DNA from: an uncultured Dehalococcoidia bacterium
Lineage (GTDB): Bacteria > Chloroflexota > Dehalococcoidia > Lucifugimonadales > JAAXIE01
Direction: 5' to 3'
DNA length: 64,000 nt
Assembly (NCBI GenBank): GCA_951813255.1
Contig: OX638353.1
Coordinates: 124,001 to 188,000, forward strand
Shown here: positions 51,382-60,960 of the stretch, piece after piece
Layout of the letters: every line of letters starts with the position of its first letter
How positions within the stretch are numbered: the stretch's first letter is position 1
Notes under the pieces: model-generated
The model's input: the letters and a program-made list of their open reading frames with translations, nothing else
Told to the model about the DNA's origin: nothing
The model's database searches: none
Made by a program: the position numbers and the translations under genes

Positions 51382-53718
51382 ATGGTTGCCACCACTACTT
51401 ACATTGGCGCACCCGTTGCCCGCAAAGAAGACGTCCGCTTTCTAACTGGAAGAGCCCGGTATGTGGATGACGTGAAGCTGCCGGCGATGCTGCATGCGGC
51501 TATTGTGCGGAGTCCTCATGCGCACGCACGCATCCTGGGCATTGATGCATCGGAGGCGTTCGCGATGCCGGGTGTGGAGGCGGTGTTTTGCTTCAGGGAT
51601 TTGGAGGAGGCGGTAGAGCCACGAACCATACCGATGCGCCGTGGGTCGTTCGAGGGGTTGGAGAGGTTCCTGCAGTACCCATTTGCACGGGACAAGGTGC
51701 GCTATGTGGGGGACCCGGTGGCAGTGGTAGTGGCTGAGAGCCGCCATGCGGCCGAGGATGCCGCTGATCATGTGCGGGTGAGCTATGAGGCGCTGCCGGC
51801 CATCGCGGACGTGCATGCCTCACTGGAAGGCGACACGCTGCTGTTCGAGGAGCAGGGCACCAACGTAGCTTACGAGTTCTCGGGGGAGCTTGGGGATGCG
51901 GACGCTGTCTTTGCCTCCGCGGACTATGTCCGTGAGGAGGAGTTCTACTGCCACCGTCATACTGGGAACCCACTGGAGACGCGCGGGTTGGTGGCGTCCT
52001 ACGACACGGGGCGGCATGACATGACGGTGTGGGGTGAGACCAAGGTGCCTCACTTCAACCGGGGGGTTCTGGCTGAGCTGCTGCAGATTCCCGAGCACCG
52101 CATCCATTTCATTGAGCCCGATGTGGGCGGTGGGTTTGGCATCCGGGGTGAGTTCTATCCCGAGAACTTCATCATCCCCTTTGCGTCCATGAAGGTTGGG
52201 CGGCCTGTGAAGTGGATTGAGGACCGGAGGGAGCACCTTACTTCGGCCAACCAGTCACGGGAGAGTTTGTGCCGGATCGAGGTTGCGGCGAGCAGGGACG
52301 GGATGCTGCTGGGGATGCGCGCGCGGGTGTATGGCGCGTTGGGTGGGTATGTGCGGACGCATGGGGCGAGCGTGCCCATTGGCACGGTTGCCATTTTGCA
52401 GGGGCCTTACCGCATTCCCAACTACAAGTGGGAAGTCAAGTGTTTGCTGACCAACAAGGTGGGCATGGGCACTTTCAGCGCGCCGGGACGCTATGAGTCC
52501 TGCTTCTTCCGAGAGAGGATGCTGGATATCGTGGCGGTGGATTTGGGGATCGATCCTGCTGAGTTGCGCCGGAAGAACCTTATCCCGCCCTCGGACATGC
52601 CGTACAAGGTGGGGGTGACCCGGCCTGGCAATACTGCCATGGTGTACGACAGCGGTGACTACCCTGCCGTTCTGGACCGCGCCTTGGAGAATGCCGGGTA
52701 TTTTGCGTTGCGAGAGCAAGAAGGGCGTGGCGAGGATGGCAGACTGCACGGCGTCGGGGTGGCCTGCTTTGTGAAGAGCACTGGCAGCGGGATGCCTTAT
52801 GAGGGGGCTCGGGTGGTGGTTACGGGTCCGCACGAGGTCGCTGTCTACCTGGGCATTGCAACGCTGGGCCAGGGCCACGAGACTATCATGGCGCAGATAT
52901 GCGCCGATGGACTTGGTGTTCCCTTGGACTATGTGAGCGTTTATCACGGTACCACCGACTATATGCCCTATGGTGGAGGCACTCATGCCAGCCGGTGCAC
53001 CGTGATGGCAGGAAGCGCGACTTATGGGGCGGCCCAGAGGCTGCAGGAGCGGATATTGAGTATTGCGGGGGCCTATTTGGATGTTCCGGCCGATGAGCTC
53101 CAATTCAGTGGCGGTGTGGTGTCGCGGAGGGGTTCGGACTCGGACGACCCACTGCTGGATCTGGGACAGGTCCTGGACTTGGCTGGCCCTGTCAGTCCCC
53201 ACAATTTGGGGACCATTAGCTTGGATGACACCTACTATTTCCATGCCAGCGAGGAGTGCTATCCCTTCGGCACACATGTGGCCCACGTAGCCATCGATCC
53301 TGAGACCGGTGGCTTGGAAATCCTGAAGTACGTGGTGGTGGAGGACGTGGGGACGGTGATCAACCCGCGTCTGCTGCAAGGCCAGGTCGTGGGCTCGGTC
53401 AATCAAGGTATTGGGGCCACCATTCTTGAGGAGTTGGCGTACGATTCTGAGGGGCAACCTCTTGCCACGACCTTCATGGACTATCTGTTGCCCACCAGCA
53501 CAGACGTACCCGCCGTGGAGTGTGAGGTGATGGACTTAGCGCCCTCTCCGCTCAACCCGTTGGGGGTGAAGGGCGCGGGGGAGATCGGTATCGTGGCTAC
53601 AGGGGCATGCCTCTCCAATGCCGTTTCCAACGCGCTTTCGTCGATAGGGGTGCAGGTGCATCGCATGCCTCTCAGTCCCGACCGTATTCGTTCCCTGATC
53701 AGAGAAGCCTCCGAATAG
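51382..53718 (+). CDS. Xanthine dehydrogenase / CO-dehydrogenase-like molybdopterin-binding subunit (778 aa)
   Basis: The N-terminal a/b hammerhead region is [20 protein letters not shown]. Mo-cofactor-binding motifs follow: [40 protein letters not shown], then [17 protein letters not shown] and [20 protein letters not shown] with the catalytic Glu in GAGE. The AYXCSFR loop of form I CO dehydrogenase is absent, so CO oxidation is unlikely; another aldehyde, N-heterocycle or carbon substrate is expected. The FAD (CoxM) and Fe-S (CoxS) subunits are not encoded nearby. A paralogue starts at 63413. GGGAG precedes the ATG. Confidence 0.88.
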   Translation: MVATTTYIGAPVARKEDVRFLTGRARYVDDVKLPAMLHAAIVRSPHAHARILGIDASEAFAMPGVEAVFCFRDLEEAVEPRTIPMRRGSFEGLERFLQYPFARDKVRYVGDPVAVVVAESRHAAEDAADHVRVSYEALPAIADVHASLEGDTLLFEEQGTNVAYEFSGELGDADAVFASADYVREEEFYCHRHTGNPLETRGLVASYDTGRHDMTVWGETKVPHFNRGVLAELLQIPEHRIHFIEPDVGGGFGIRGEFYPENFIIPFASMKVGRPVKWIEDRREHLTSANQSRESLCRIEVAASRDGMLLGMRARVYGALGGYVRTHGASVPIGTVAILQGPYRIPNYKWEVKCLLTNKVGMGTFSAPGRYESCFFRERMLDIVAVDLGIDPAELRRKNLIPPSDMPYKVGVTRPGNTAMVYDSGDYPAVLDRALENAGYFALREQEGRGEDGRLHGVGVACFVKSTGSGMPYEGARVVVTGPHEVAVYLGIATLGQGHETIMAQICADGLGVPLDYVSVYHGTTDYMPYGGGTHASRCTVMAGSATYGAAQRLQERILSIAGAYLDVPADELQFSGGVVSRRGSDSDDPLLDLGQVLDLAGPVSPHNLGTISLDDTYYFHASEECYPFGTHVAHVAIDPETGGLEILKYVVVEDVGTVINPRLLQGQVVGSVNQGIGATILEELAYDSEGQPLATTFMDYLLPTSTDVPAVECEVMDLAPSPLNPLGVKGAGEIGIVATGACLSNAVSNALSSIGVQVHRMPLSPDRIRSLIREASE

Positions 53719-53744
53719 TAGACTCAGAAAGCGGGGAGGACACC

Positions 53745-54626
53745 ATGGCTGACAAAGACATTCGCTGTGCCATTGGAGTTGACCTTGATGCCGTCGCCGG
53801 GTGGCTGGGATCCTACGGTGGCGAGGACTCGCCCGACGACATTTCTCGGGGCTTGTTCGCGGGTGAGGTGGGGACGCCCCGGCTGCTGAAACTGTTCCGC
53901 AAGTTTGGCCTGACGACCACGTGGTTCATTCCCGGCCACTCCATCGAGACATTCCGCCCCGAGGTGCAGATGATCGTGGATGACGGCCACGAGATTGGTC
54001 TGCACGGATACTCCCATGAGAACCCCATTGCCATGAGCCGCGAGCAGGAGGAAGCGGTGCTCAACCGGTGCATCGACCTCATCACGGAGATCACCGGCAA
54101 GCGTCCCACCGGGTACGTGGCCCCATGGTGGGAATTCAGCCCGGTTACCGCCGAGCTTCTGCTGTCCAACGGCATCAAGTACGACCACAGCCTGATGCAC
54201 AAGGACTTCGAGTGCTACTACGTGCGGGTGGGCGACAGGTGGACCAAGATCGATTTCTCCCAGCCTGCGGACGCGTGGATGCAGGCCTTGGAGCGGGGAC
54301 AGGAAACCGGTCTGGTGGAGATACCCGCCAACTGGTACCTGGATGATCTGCCCCCGATGATGTTCATCAAGAAGTCGCCCAACAGTCATGGCTTCGTCAA
54401 CCCACGGGACATTGAGCAGATGTGGCGCGACCAGTTTGACTACGTTTATCGGGAGTACGACGATGCCATATTCCCCATCACCATCCACCCCGACGTGAGC
54501 GGTCGCCCGCAGGTGTTGCTTATGCTGGAACGCATTATCGCGTACGTTTCATCCCACCCCGGCGTGCGCTTCTGCACTTTCGACCAGATTGCTGTGGACC
54601 ATCTGCAACGCAAGCCTAGGACCTGA
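53745..54626 (+). CDS. Polysaccharide deacetylase-family protein (NodB/PuuE-like)
   Basis: GGGGAGG precedes ATG at 53745. The product begins [20 protein letters not shown], contains [40 protein letters not shown] (HxxxH metal site) and [20 protein letters not shown], and ends [14 protein letters not shown]. This is the carbohydrate esterase 4 fold in the variant seen in PuuE-type allantoinases and other soluble amide hydrolases. No signal peptide is present, so a cytosolic small-molecule substrate is more likely than polysaccharide. It starts 26 bases after the molybdoenzyme and probably shares its operon. Confidence 0.82.
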   Translation: MADKDIRCAIGVDLDAVAGWLGSYGGEDSPDDISRGLFAGEVGTPRLLKLFRKFGLTTTWFIPGHSIETFRPEVQMIVDDGHEIGLHGYSHENPIAMSREQEEAVLNRCIDLITEITGKRPTGYVAPWWEFSPVTAELLLSNGIKYDHSLMHKDFECYYVRVGDRWTKIDFSQPADAWMQALERGQETGLVEIPANWYLDDLPPMMFIKKSPNSHGFVNPRDIEQMWRDQFDYVYREYDDAIFPITIHPDVSGRPQVLLMLERIIAYVSSHPGVRFCTFDQIAVDHLQRKPRT

Positions 54627-54709
54627 GGGTACTGGACGCGTGGGTTAATCGTGTCCAGTTCTGGGCGAACTGGGCGGGACACAGTATCCAAGGGGAGCTT
54701 GGCGATTCT

Positions 54710-54925
54710 TTAGCGCGGCAGGCCTTGGAAGGCCTGCCTGCTAATGCCTAGATCCTTGAGAATCTTGCTAAACGTTCCTGGCGCCACTTCGGCATTGGCA
54801 TGGTAGGGAATGGTCGTCCTCCCTCCCGTAGCAGGGTTGCGCCAGATCTCATGCGACCCCTTCGCCTGTCGGTCAAATGCGCACCCGCATTCCACCAGAC
54901 GCCGGGCGAGTTCCCTGTATGTCAT
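54710..54925 (-). CDS. hicA: HicA-type mRNA interferase toxin
   Basis: The 71-aa product has the HicA dsRBD-like layout: TYRELARRLVECGCAFDRQA, KGSHEIWRNPATGG (catalytic His), TTIPYHANAEVAPGTFSKIL and LKDLGISRQAFQGL. HicA cleaves mRNA and is neutralised by HicB. The order antitoxin-then-toxin with a four-base ATGA overlap is the reverse of the commonest hicAB order but known. Size and motifs fit an intact toxin. Confidence 0.82.
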   Translation of the reverse strand: MTYRELARRLVECGCAFDRQAKGSHEIWRNPATGGRTTIPYHANAEVAPGTFSKILKDLGISRQAFQGLPR

Positions 54926-55173
54926 ACCGCAACAAGCAAACCATCTTCAACTTCCGAGTCGCGTGCAGCCTGCACATCGGGTGGAAGGATATCATCGTGG
55001 GCTTCGTAGGAAGCAATGAACTCCCGTGCTACGCTAACCAGTATGTCGAGTGCCTCCTCGGGGGTTTCCGCCCATGCGCTGCACCCTGGTAGGGATGGTA
55101 TCTCGGCCATATACAGGCCACCAGTATCTTGAGAGGGAGGGTTAAGGGTATATCGTAAGCGGTAATTTGCCAT
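54922..55173 (-). CDS. hicB: HicB-family antitoxin
   Basis: The 83-aa protein has the partial RNase H-like HicB fold: LRYTLNPPSQDTGGLYMAEI, PSLPGCSAWAETPEEALDIL and VSVAREFIASYEAHDD. No C-terminal RHH or HTH domain is attached, so DNA binding, if any, would need another route. An inverted repeat 38 bases or more upstream could be an operator. It overlaps the toxin gene by four bases, giving coupled translation. Confidence 0.8.
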   Translation of the reverse strand: MANYRLRYTLNPPSQDTGGLYMAEIPSLPGCSAWAETPEEALDILVSVAREFIASYEAHDDILPPDVQAARDSEVEDGLLVAV

Positions 55174-55210
55174 TAAGGGCTTTCCTTTCGAGGGACGCCC
55201 CTCACTTGGG

Positions 55211-55241
55211 CCTAAGATTCTACCCCTTGATAACTCTTAGG
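55211..55241. promoter_or_regulatory. Inverted repeat upstream of hicBA
   Basis: CCTAAGA (55211-55217) and TCTTAGG (55235-55241) are exact complements, 17 bases apart, upstream of the hicB start. It could be an autoregulatory operator of the TA pair. The repeat is short, so chance cannot be excluded. Confidence 0.3.
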
Positions 55242-55304
55242 TCTAATCACATGCCAAACGCTTGTGATGGGATTACAGGACACACAAGAATATACGTCCA
55301 TAGG

Positions 55305-56714
55305 CTAAAGTCCCTGTCCCGACGTCCGTCCGCAAACTGCGTCTGCCAGTGCTGACACATCGGGCACCTGCTCCAGGTTGGCTGCCAGTTCTATGGCCCG
55401 TTCGACATTCACGGGAGAGACGGGCAGCAACGAGTGGGACGCGCAGTCGCGGAACTTGGCGGCCAGCTGGGCGTCGCTGAGGGGGTTGTCCGGCTGACCC
55501 AATGGGATGTCCACCCGTTGTACCAAGTGGCTGCCGTCTGCCATGAACATCTCGATGATGCCATTTCTCTGATCAAGCGACGTGTCGTAGGAGTGCTCCA
55601 TGCGTTGTGCCAGTTGCAAGACTTCCGGTTGGCCCATGCCCTCAAGGGTGAAGTCGGCGAGAGTCACTTCGCCGTTTATCAGGGCCTTGGCCGTGCTGAA
55701 CGCGATGCTGTTGGCGGCCGATGCTGCAGTGGTGGGCTCCCTTCGTTCCTCCACCGGCTCAAACCAGTTCTTGGTCTGGGGATGACCCGTCAGGTGTATG
55801 CGCTGGATGGAACCGAAGTCGATTTGGTGGTTTTCCCGTAGTTTCAGGGCGGCGTCGATGAATGGGTGGCACATGCCGCTGGTGGCCCACGGCTTGAAAA
55901 CTGTATCCAGGGTGTGGAACCGCTGGCCCAGTCCATTCCGCAGGGCTTCCGGGGCGTAGACACCTGCGTAGAACATGTTGAACAGGCCCGCCTGCCCTTC
56001 GATGGCGAGGCACCGGCCTTCCAGTCCCTCCTTGGCCATGAGGGCACTGAGCACGCCGCCTTGGTTGGGGAAGGCAGCGTAGATGCCCTTGGACGGCGGG
56101 TCGCCGTAGAGAACCACTTGGCGCGTTCCTGAGACCTGCATCAACATCAGACCCAAGGCGCTGTCCATCTCGTCTGCGTTGAGACCGAGTACCCGGCCTG
56201 CGCTGAGGGTAGCTCCGACGTAGCTGAGCACCTGACCTTCGAGGAAATTCTGACGAGTGTCGACGCCTGCTTCAATCAATGCTGCCACGGCACGCATTTC
56301 GACCTCGACGCCCGCCACCAGTGAGGCTATGAACTCCCTGCCGTTCACGTTGCCCACTCGCTCGGCCACAGCCATCGGGGCGGTGAGGCCAAAGGCTCCG
56401 GGGTGTCCACCCCTAGCTCCGATGGCGTCGTAATTCAGCGCATGCACCGTCGCGCCATTGGCCAGGGCCGCCATCACCGCCGAGGTGCGCTCACCCGTTC
56501 CCAACACGCTGCTTTCGGGGACACCCCCGGTTGCCCGGACCACTGCCAGGGTTTCGCGGCAGCCGTCGCCCATGGTGGTACCAGCCAAGGCAGCGCCCAG
56601 TGAGTCCAGCACCAGTCGCTTGGCAGTGGAAACGACTTCCGGTGGGAGGTCCTCGTAGCGCAGATTGGCGGCGTAGCTGCAAAGGAGGCCGGTGAGACCT
56701 TGCTGTTCTGTCAT
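55305..56714 (-). CDS. MmgE/PrpD-family protein (469 aa)
   Basis: Start MTEQQGLTGLLCSYAANLRY is supported by AAGAAGGACCC before ATG at 56714. The product shows the family pattern: AKRLVLDSLGAALAGTTMGD, NGATVHALNYDAIGARGGHP (conserved Asp/His region), LSAGRVLGLNADEMDSALGL, KPWATSGMCHPFIDAALKLR, then RREPTTAASAANSIAFSTAK. Family members include 2-methylcitrate dehydratase and many dehydratases or epimerases of unknown substrate. It is divergent from the HNH gene. A role in propionate or branched-acid use is possible but no prpB/prpC neighbours exist. Confidence 0.83.
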   Translation of the reverse strand: MTEQQGLTGLLCSYAANLRYEDLPPEVVSTAKRLVLDSLGAALAGTTMGDGCRETLAVVRATGGVPESSVLGTGERTSAVMAALANGATVHALNYDAIGARGGHPGAFGLTAPMAVAERVGNVNGREFIASLVAGVEVEMRAVAALIEAGVDTRQNFLEGQVLSYVGATLSAGRVLGLNADEMDSALGLMLMQVSGTRQVVLYGDPPSKGIYAAFPNQGGVLSALMAKEGLEGRCLAIEGQAGLFNMFYAGVYAPEALRNGLGQRFHTLDTVFKPWATSGMCHPFIDAALKLRENHQIDFGSIQRIHLTGHPQTKNWFEPVEERREPTTAASAANSIAFSTAKALINGEVTLADFTLEGMGQPEVLQLAQRMEHSYDTSLDQRNGIIEMFMADGSHLVQRVDIPLGQPDNPLSDAQLAAKFRDCASHSLLPVSPVNVERAIELAANLEQVPDVSALADAVCGRTSGQGL

Positions 56715-56784
56715 TGGGTCCTTCTTTGGGGTACGGATGATGGTGGGTAGACCTGACTGATTATACCTGCCTAAAATCGCCTCA

Positions 56785-57081
56785 ATGGCCAGACGAAAAG
56801 AAGGCGGCGCCTGCGAACTATGTGAGCGGGAGGTGGGCCGCCTCACCAGCCATCATCTCGTGCCCAAGGCCCGTGGGGGCAAGCATGGCCCGCAAGTCCT
56901 GCTTTGTCCCACTTGTCATCGCCAGCTTCACGCCTTGTTCAGTGAAGCCACCTTGGAGAAGGAATTGAGTTCCGTCGATGCGCTGAAGCAGCACCCCCAA
57001 GTGGCCAGCTTTCTTTCGTGGATGCGCAAGCAGAAGGGGCAGGCGAGCTTCAGGGTTCGTCGTGCCAAGGGGCGGCTGTGA
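56785..57081 (+). CDS. HNH-endonuclease-like protein (98 aa)
   Basis: The ATG opens MARRKEGGACELCEREVGRL, then TSHHLVPKARGGKHGPQVLL and CPTCHRQLHALFSEATLEKE. The C-x2-C pairs (CELC, CPTC), HHLVPKA and HRQLH form a ββα-metal HNH nuclease fold with zinc-stabilising cysteines. Small stand-alone HNH proteins of this type are common in Chloroflexota; cellular role unknown. It lies between divergent PrpD and convergent RHH genes. Confidence 0.72.
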   Translation: MARRKEGGACELCEREVGRLTSHHLVPKARGGKHGPQVLLCPTCHRQLHALFSEATLEKELSSVDALKQHPQVASFLSWMRKQKGQASFRVRRAKGRL

Positions 57082-57090
57082 GGGTGGGCC

Positions 57091-57678
57091 TCACAGCAGT
57101 TGCTCGGGTACTTTTGCGCCAGCTAGGGATGGACGCAGGTTCAATAACTCCTTAATCCGGGCCTCACCCATCTCCTGACGACGCTGCTGTATCTTGTCTT
57201 GAACTACCTTCACATATGCTATCCAACCACGCATATACTCTTGGCGGGCATCTCTAATCGGATTCTTCGTACGGTCGAGCCTTCTCTGCTGGCGGATCCA
57301 TTTGAGATTATCCTGCTCCAGTTCGTAAAACTCTCTAATACCTGGCAAGTAGGGAGGTATCAGGTGCTCTAGACCCTCTCCGTCATAGGCTTCCAGCATC
57401 TCCATCAGATCGCCGTAATCCTCGGGCCCTGCAGCTTCAAGCCAAGCCTTCGCGTCCTCCATGCCCCACCCTTCCCAGTCGACTATTGGCTCTCTGTTGG
57501 TAAGTCTATCGACCATCTCTTCCGTGCTGCAAGATCGCTTCACTGTAAGGCTGGCACGCACATGGGCTTCCACATGGGCTTGAATGGCTTCCCGGCATAT
57601 TTGGGAAATGTTGACCTTCCCCTTCAGAGGTCCCATCCGTTTATACAGGTCATTGGGTATGTTTATGCCGACTCTCAT
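57091..57678 (-). CDS. Ribbon-helix-helix protein with long helical C-terminus (195 aa)
   Basis: GAGG eight bases before ATG at 57678 gives MRVGINIPNDLYKRMGPLKG then KVNISQICREAIQAHVEAHV, a CopG/Arc-type RHH domain with a beta strand (RVGINIP) and NISQICREAI helix. The rest is charged and helical (YDGEGLEHLIPPYLPGIREF, LKWIRQQRRLDRTKNPIRDA). A perfect 13-bp inverted repeat lies 21 bases upstream and is the obvious autoregulatory operator. RHH antitoxins look like this, but no toxin gene is adjacent; a solo regulator is equally possible. Confidence 0.68.
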   Translation of the reverse strand: MRVGINIPNDLYKRMGPLKGKVNISQICREAIQAHVEAHVRASLTVKRSCSTEEMVDRLTNREPIVDWEGWGMEDAKAWLEAAGPEDYGDLMEMLEAYDGEGLEHLIPPYLPGIREFYELEQDNLKWIRQQRRLDRTKNPIRDARQEYMRGWIAYVKVVQDKIQQRRQEMGEARIKELLNLRPSLAGAKVPEQLL

Positions 57679-57698
57679 TGTTGTCACCTCGTGAACTA

Positions 57699-57735
57699 TG
57701 TATGTCGTATGTCACCATAGAGCATACGACATACA
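57699..57735. promoter_or_regulatory. Perfect 13-bp inverted repeat operator of the RHH gene
   Basis: TGTATGTCGTATG (57699-57711) and CATACGACATACA (57723-57735) are exact complements, 11 bases apart. The repeat sits in the region expected for the promoter of the minus-strand RHH gene. RHH dimers typically bind such two-arm sites cooperatively. Confidence 0.7.
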
Positions 57736-57858
57736 GATGAGTGATTGCAAGCCATGCAGTAGCTTCGCGCTATGGCTTCTCGGTCCCTTGGGACTTGAAA
57801 CAGCCATAGCTGGGGGGTATCCTGCGGATAGTTTGAGGTTCTAGCAAGGGAACTGTGG

Positions 57859-58104
57859 ATGACTACCGACGCAGAAACCAACCCACAAACCGAGTTTACC
57901 AACACAGCCGAGCTATCGCGTGCCATCGGTCGCTTGGAAGGGGTCGTGGAGGCCCTCGTTGAGGGCCAGCGCCAATTCAGGCAGGACCTCAACGAGGGGC
58001 TACGGGAAACCAACCGACGTATTGACCGGCTGCAATACACTATGATTGGTTTTGGGATTGCTCTTATCGTGGCGGTTGTGGCAAGCAATTTGTTCGGCGG
58101 ATGA
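57859..58104 (+). CDS. Small coiled-coil membrane protein (81 aa)
   Basis: The chain has a coiled coil at about residues 18-58 (AELSRAIGRLEGVVEALVEG, QRQFRQDLNEGLRETNRRID) and a single C-terminal membrane helix (TMIGFGIALIVAVVASNLF). This layout is common for small tail-anchored proteins of unknown role. AGGGAA precedes the ATG. It lies between the RHH operator and the second Rieske oxygenase. Confidence 0.6.
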   Translation: MTTDAETNPQTEFTNTAELSRAIGRLEGVVEALVEGQRQFRQDLNEGLRETNRRIDRLQYTMIGFGIALIVAVVASNLFGG

Positions 58105-58150
58105 CCTTGAATCAAGAACCCAGCCAGCGTTCGCTCAGGGAGGTGCCAGC

Positions 58151-59632
58151 ATGGTGGACCTGAATGACCGGGTAACTCAGAACGGCAACGGTACGAACGG
58201 CAGTCAAACCAACGGAAACGGTGCGATTGCGGGCACAGGCCATATCTCCAACGAATACTTCTTCGGCGCCAAGATGACCCACGATGCCGAGGCGGCTTGG
58301 CGCGAGGCCGAAGGCGCCTCGCAGATCGGGCCCTTCGATTATGTCCCGCCCATGGGGTTCCGTGAATATTGGTACCCCGCGCTTCTGAAGAAAGATGTGG
58401 GTCCGCGCAAGCCCGTTTGCGTGAAGATGCTGGGCGAGGACATCGTTTTCTTCCGTGGCAAGCAGGACAAGATATATGCGCTGTACGACTGGTGTCCCCA
58501 CCGCAGCGCCCGCTTGTCCCAGGGCGAGTCCGTCTTTCCCGGCACCATCACCTGCGAGTACCACGGCTACACCTTTGACGGTGTGGGGGAATGTGTTGCC
58601 GGCCTCATCGAGAGCGCCGACTCACCCATGATGGGCAAGCTGAAGGCCAAGTCGTATCCCACCGCGGAGCATGGAGGGATCGTCTACGTCTGGATGGGTG
58701 AGACTGAGCCAGTGCCCTTGGAAGAAGACCTGCCACCGGAGATCTTGGACGACCGGATTCATTTTTTCTACCATAGTGCAGTGTGGGACGCCAACTGGAC
58801 CGAGCCGGTGAACCAAGGCATGGACTATCACGAGGCCTATCTGCACCGCAAGATGTTCAACCATTTCGGTGGTTGGAAGGCCCCTCTCAAGTTCAAGTTC
58901 CACGGCATCATCAGCAAGGACCTGGGATTTTTCCGGCCCCGCCTCTCCAACTATGGTGGCATCAAGGTCGTCCACGAGGATGAAAAGAGGGTCTGCAGCA
59001 ATCCTGCGTCGCAATCATTCGGTGAGGTATATCACCCACGCGTTGAGGACACCTGGCCCAAGACCCGCTGGTACATGATCCTTAAAGGCAAAAGGCCCAG
59101 CTTTGGCGTAGGGAAGGGTGGACAGAGCCTGCTGGGGATCCCCAACTATCTGCACGGCGTGGAGCTTCCTTCCTTTATCCGTGTCGGGGGAGGCAGCTTC
59201 AAGCCCGCCATGAGCCTGCACTTGCGCTGGATGGTGCCAGTGACCTTTGATACCACCCGCGTCTGGAGCTTCACCATCGGTCCACGGCCCAAGACGTGGC
59301 TGGGACGGCGCTTCAAGGACCTCTGGTACCACCTGTGGCGCAAACCGAACACCATCAAGCGCATCAATGAGTGGGAAGACTTGGTGACGTTCCAGAAAGA
59401 TCGGTTGCGGTATGACCTGCCGCAGAAGCTGAGCATTCTGGACACCAATGTCATCTTCTTCAGGAGGCATCTGGCGCGGCGCGCCCGGGACTTCCAGAGG
59501 CTGGGTGGCGCCTATGGCTCGAACCATCCTCCCACGCGTACAGGCGCAGAATGGAGCGCAGCCAAGGCCGCCGAGAATGGCGCCGCCGAGCACATCGAGG
59601 CCGCTGAGAGGATCAAAGTAGAAGCTGACTAG
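58151..59632 (+). CDS. Rieske (2Fe-2S) oxygenase, alpha subunit (493 aa)
   Basis: AGGGAGG precedes ATG at 58151. After a Gly/Asn/Thr-rich leader (residues 1-35) comes a Rieske domain with YDWCPHRSARLSQGE (Cys/His, about residues 115-117) and CEYHGYTFDGVGEC (Cys/His, about 135-138). The mononuclear iron region reads NQGMDYHEAYLHRKMF (about 220-235). The arrangement resembles pheophorbide a oxygenase/ vanillate demethylase-type monooxygenases rather than dioxygenase alpha subunits, since the domain order and long C-terminus match. Electron donors are not encoded nearby. It is followed by two amidohydrolase genes in the same direction. Confidence 0.82.
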   Translation: MVDLNDRVTQNGNGTNGSQTNGNGAIAGTGHISNEYFFGAKMTHDAEAAWREAEGASQIGPFDYVPPMGFREYWYPALLKKDVGPRKPVCVKMLGEDIVFFRGKQDKIYALYDWCPHRSARLSQGESVFPGTITCEYHGYTFDGVGECVAGLIESADSPMMGKLKAKSYPTAEHGGIVYVWMGETEPVPLEEDLPPEILDDRIHFFYHSAVWDANWTEPVNQGMDYHEAYLHRKMFNHFGGWKAPLKFKFHGIISKDLGFFRPRLSNYGGIKVVHEDEKRVCSNPASQSFGEVYHPRVEDTWPKTRWYMILKGKRPSFGVGKGGQSLLGIPNYLHGVELPSFIRVGGGSFKPAMSLHLRWMVPVTFDTTRVWSFTIGPRPKTWLGRRFKDLWYHLWRKPNTIKRINEWEDLVTFQKDRLRYDLPQKLSILDTNVIFFRRHLARRARDFQRLGGAYGSNHPPTRTGAEWSAAKAAENGAAEHIEAAERIKVEAD

Positions 59633-59685
59633 AGAGCAAATAACGCCTGTAACCCACACGGGCTTTCGAATACAGGGAGGAAACG

Positions 59686-60876
59686 ATGGCAGACAACGGC
59701 AGGGTCATCTCGGCTGATGGTCACCTGGAAGTGTTGCCGGAGCGCTGGACCGACAGGGTGCCCCAGAAGTACCGTGACCGGGCACCGCGTACCGTGGAGT
59801 TGCCCAACGGCGGGCAGGCCCAGATGATTGAGGGCCGGCCCTTGCAGGAGGCTTTCTTCCTCGACTTGAGAGCGGGGCGGGCCGAGGGGCAATGGCAGCC
59901 CACGGGTCTGCGGGTAGAAGACTCTGCGGGGACTGGTCCTCCGGAGCAGCGTCTGAAGGAACAGGATGCCGACGGCATGTCCGCTGAAATCCTCTACCCG
60001 GCCATGGTTTCCGGTCCTGGGTTGTGGCGCAACATCCGCCATGACGAGGTCTACAAGTCCATGGTCCGCGCCTACAACGACTGGCTGGGCGAGGAGTACG
60101 CTCCTTTGAACCGCAACCGCCTCGTTACCATGGGCGTGCTGCCTTGGACGGGTGTGGACGACTGCATTGAGGAAATGGAGCACTGCGCCAAGCTGGGCTT
60201 GAAGGGTGTCATGCTGGGGACTTTCCCCAGTGCCAAGGGCTACCCCACCGCGGAAGATGACAAGTTCTGGGCTGCTGCCTTGGATATGAACATGCCGCTC
60301 ACGGCCCATGTGCAGTTCGACCGCTCCGGGCCGCGGGCCAACGATCCCACCTTCATCTATCCCAATAACGACCCGGAAGTGCTGGGCTCGTTGCGGCGCC
60401 ACTTCCTGGACTGGATTATTTCCCAAGGCATGGGCCCGGCTCTGAGCATCACCCAGATGGTGCTTTCGGGTGTGTTCGACCGCTTCCCCAAGCTCCAGAT
60501 GTACTTCGCTGAGACCCGACTTGGTTGGGTACCCTTCTGGATGGAACATGCCGACTTGTGGTACCAGCGCCATCTCCACTGGGCTGAGTCCCAGTTGGGC
60601 TTCAAGCCCTTGAAGGCGCTGCCCAGCGAGTACATACGCAATCACGTCCACTTCAGCATCCAGTACGAACGGGTGGCCTTGGAGAACCGGCATCACATTG
60701 GCGTCGACCACATCATGTTTGCTACCGACTTCCCCCACATCGAGTGCGAATGGCCCAACAGTCAAGGCTTCATAGAGAAGCTGTATGAAGATGTGCCTGA
60801 AGACGAGAAGCGGAAGATACTCTCGGACAACATGATCAAGTACTTCCATCTTGAGGACGCCTTCGAGGTCAACTAG
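59686..60876 (+). CDS. Amidohydrolase 2 / ACMSD-like metal-dependent hydrolase
   Basis: The 396-aa product starts GRVISADGHLEVLPERWTDR; relatives have DxH (SADxH) at this metal site, here with Gly in place of the second residue. Further motifs are NPLTAHVQF-like sequence (MPLTAHVQFDRSG, His), YFAETRLGWVPFWMEHADLW and IMFATDFPHIECEWPNSQ (Asp). This is the TIM-barrel amidohydrolase family that includes ACMSD-type decarboxylases, often following ring-cleavage steps. It follows the Rieske gene by about 50 bases and GGAGG precedes the ATG, so the two likely share a pathway. Confidence 0.82.
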   Translation: MADNGRVISADGHLEVLPERWTDRVPQKYRDRAPRTVELPNGGQAQMIEGRPLQEAFFLDLRAGRAEGQWQPTGLRVEDSAGTGPPEQRLKEQDADGMSAEILYPAMVSGPGLWRNIRHDEVYKSMVRAYNDWLGEEYAPLNRNRLVTMGVLPWTGVDDCIEEMEHCAKLGLKGVMLGTFPSAKGYPTAEDDKFWAAALDMNMPLTAHVQFDRSGPRANDPTFIYPNNDPEVLGSLRRHFLDWIISQGMGPALSITQMVLSGVFDRFPKLQMYFAETRLGWVPFWMEHADLWYQRHLHWAESQLGFKPLKALPSEYIRNHVHFSIQYERVALENRHHIGVDHIMFATDFPHIECEWPNSQGFIEKLYEDVPEDEKRKILSDNMIKYFHLEDAFEVN

Positions 60877-60960
60877 ACATTGCAGTACATTCCCCCGTTT
60901 GTGCTGAGCGCAACGGAGCGGAGACCTGGGGCCTGAGCACAACGGAGGGAGTGAAGCAAC

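Noticed and set aside
51382..53718. Form I carbon monoxide dehydrogenase large subunit
   Set aside because: The AYXCSFR active-site loop is absent and coxM/coxS are not adjacent, so only the broader xanthine dehydrogenase family is claimed.
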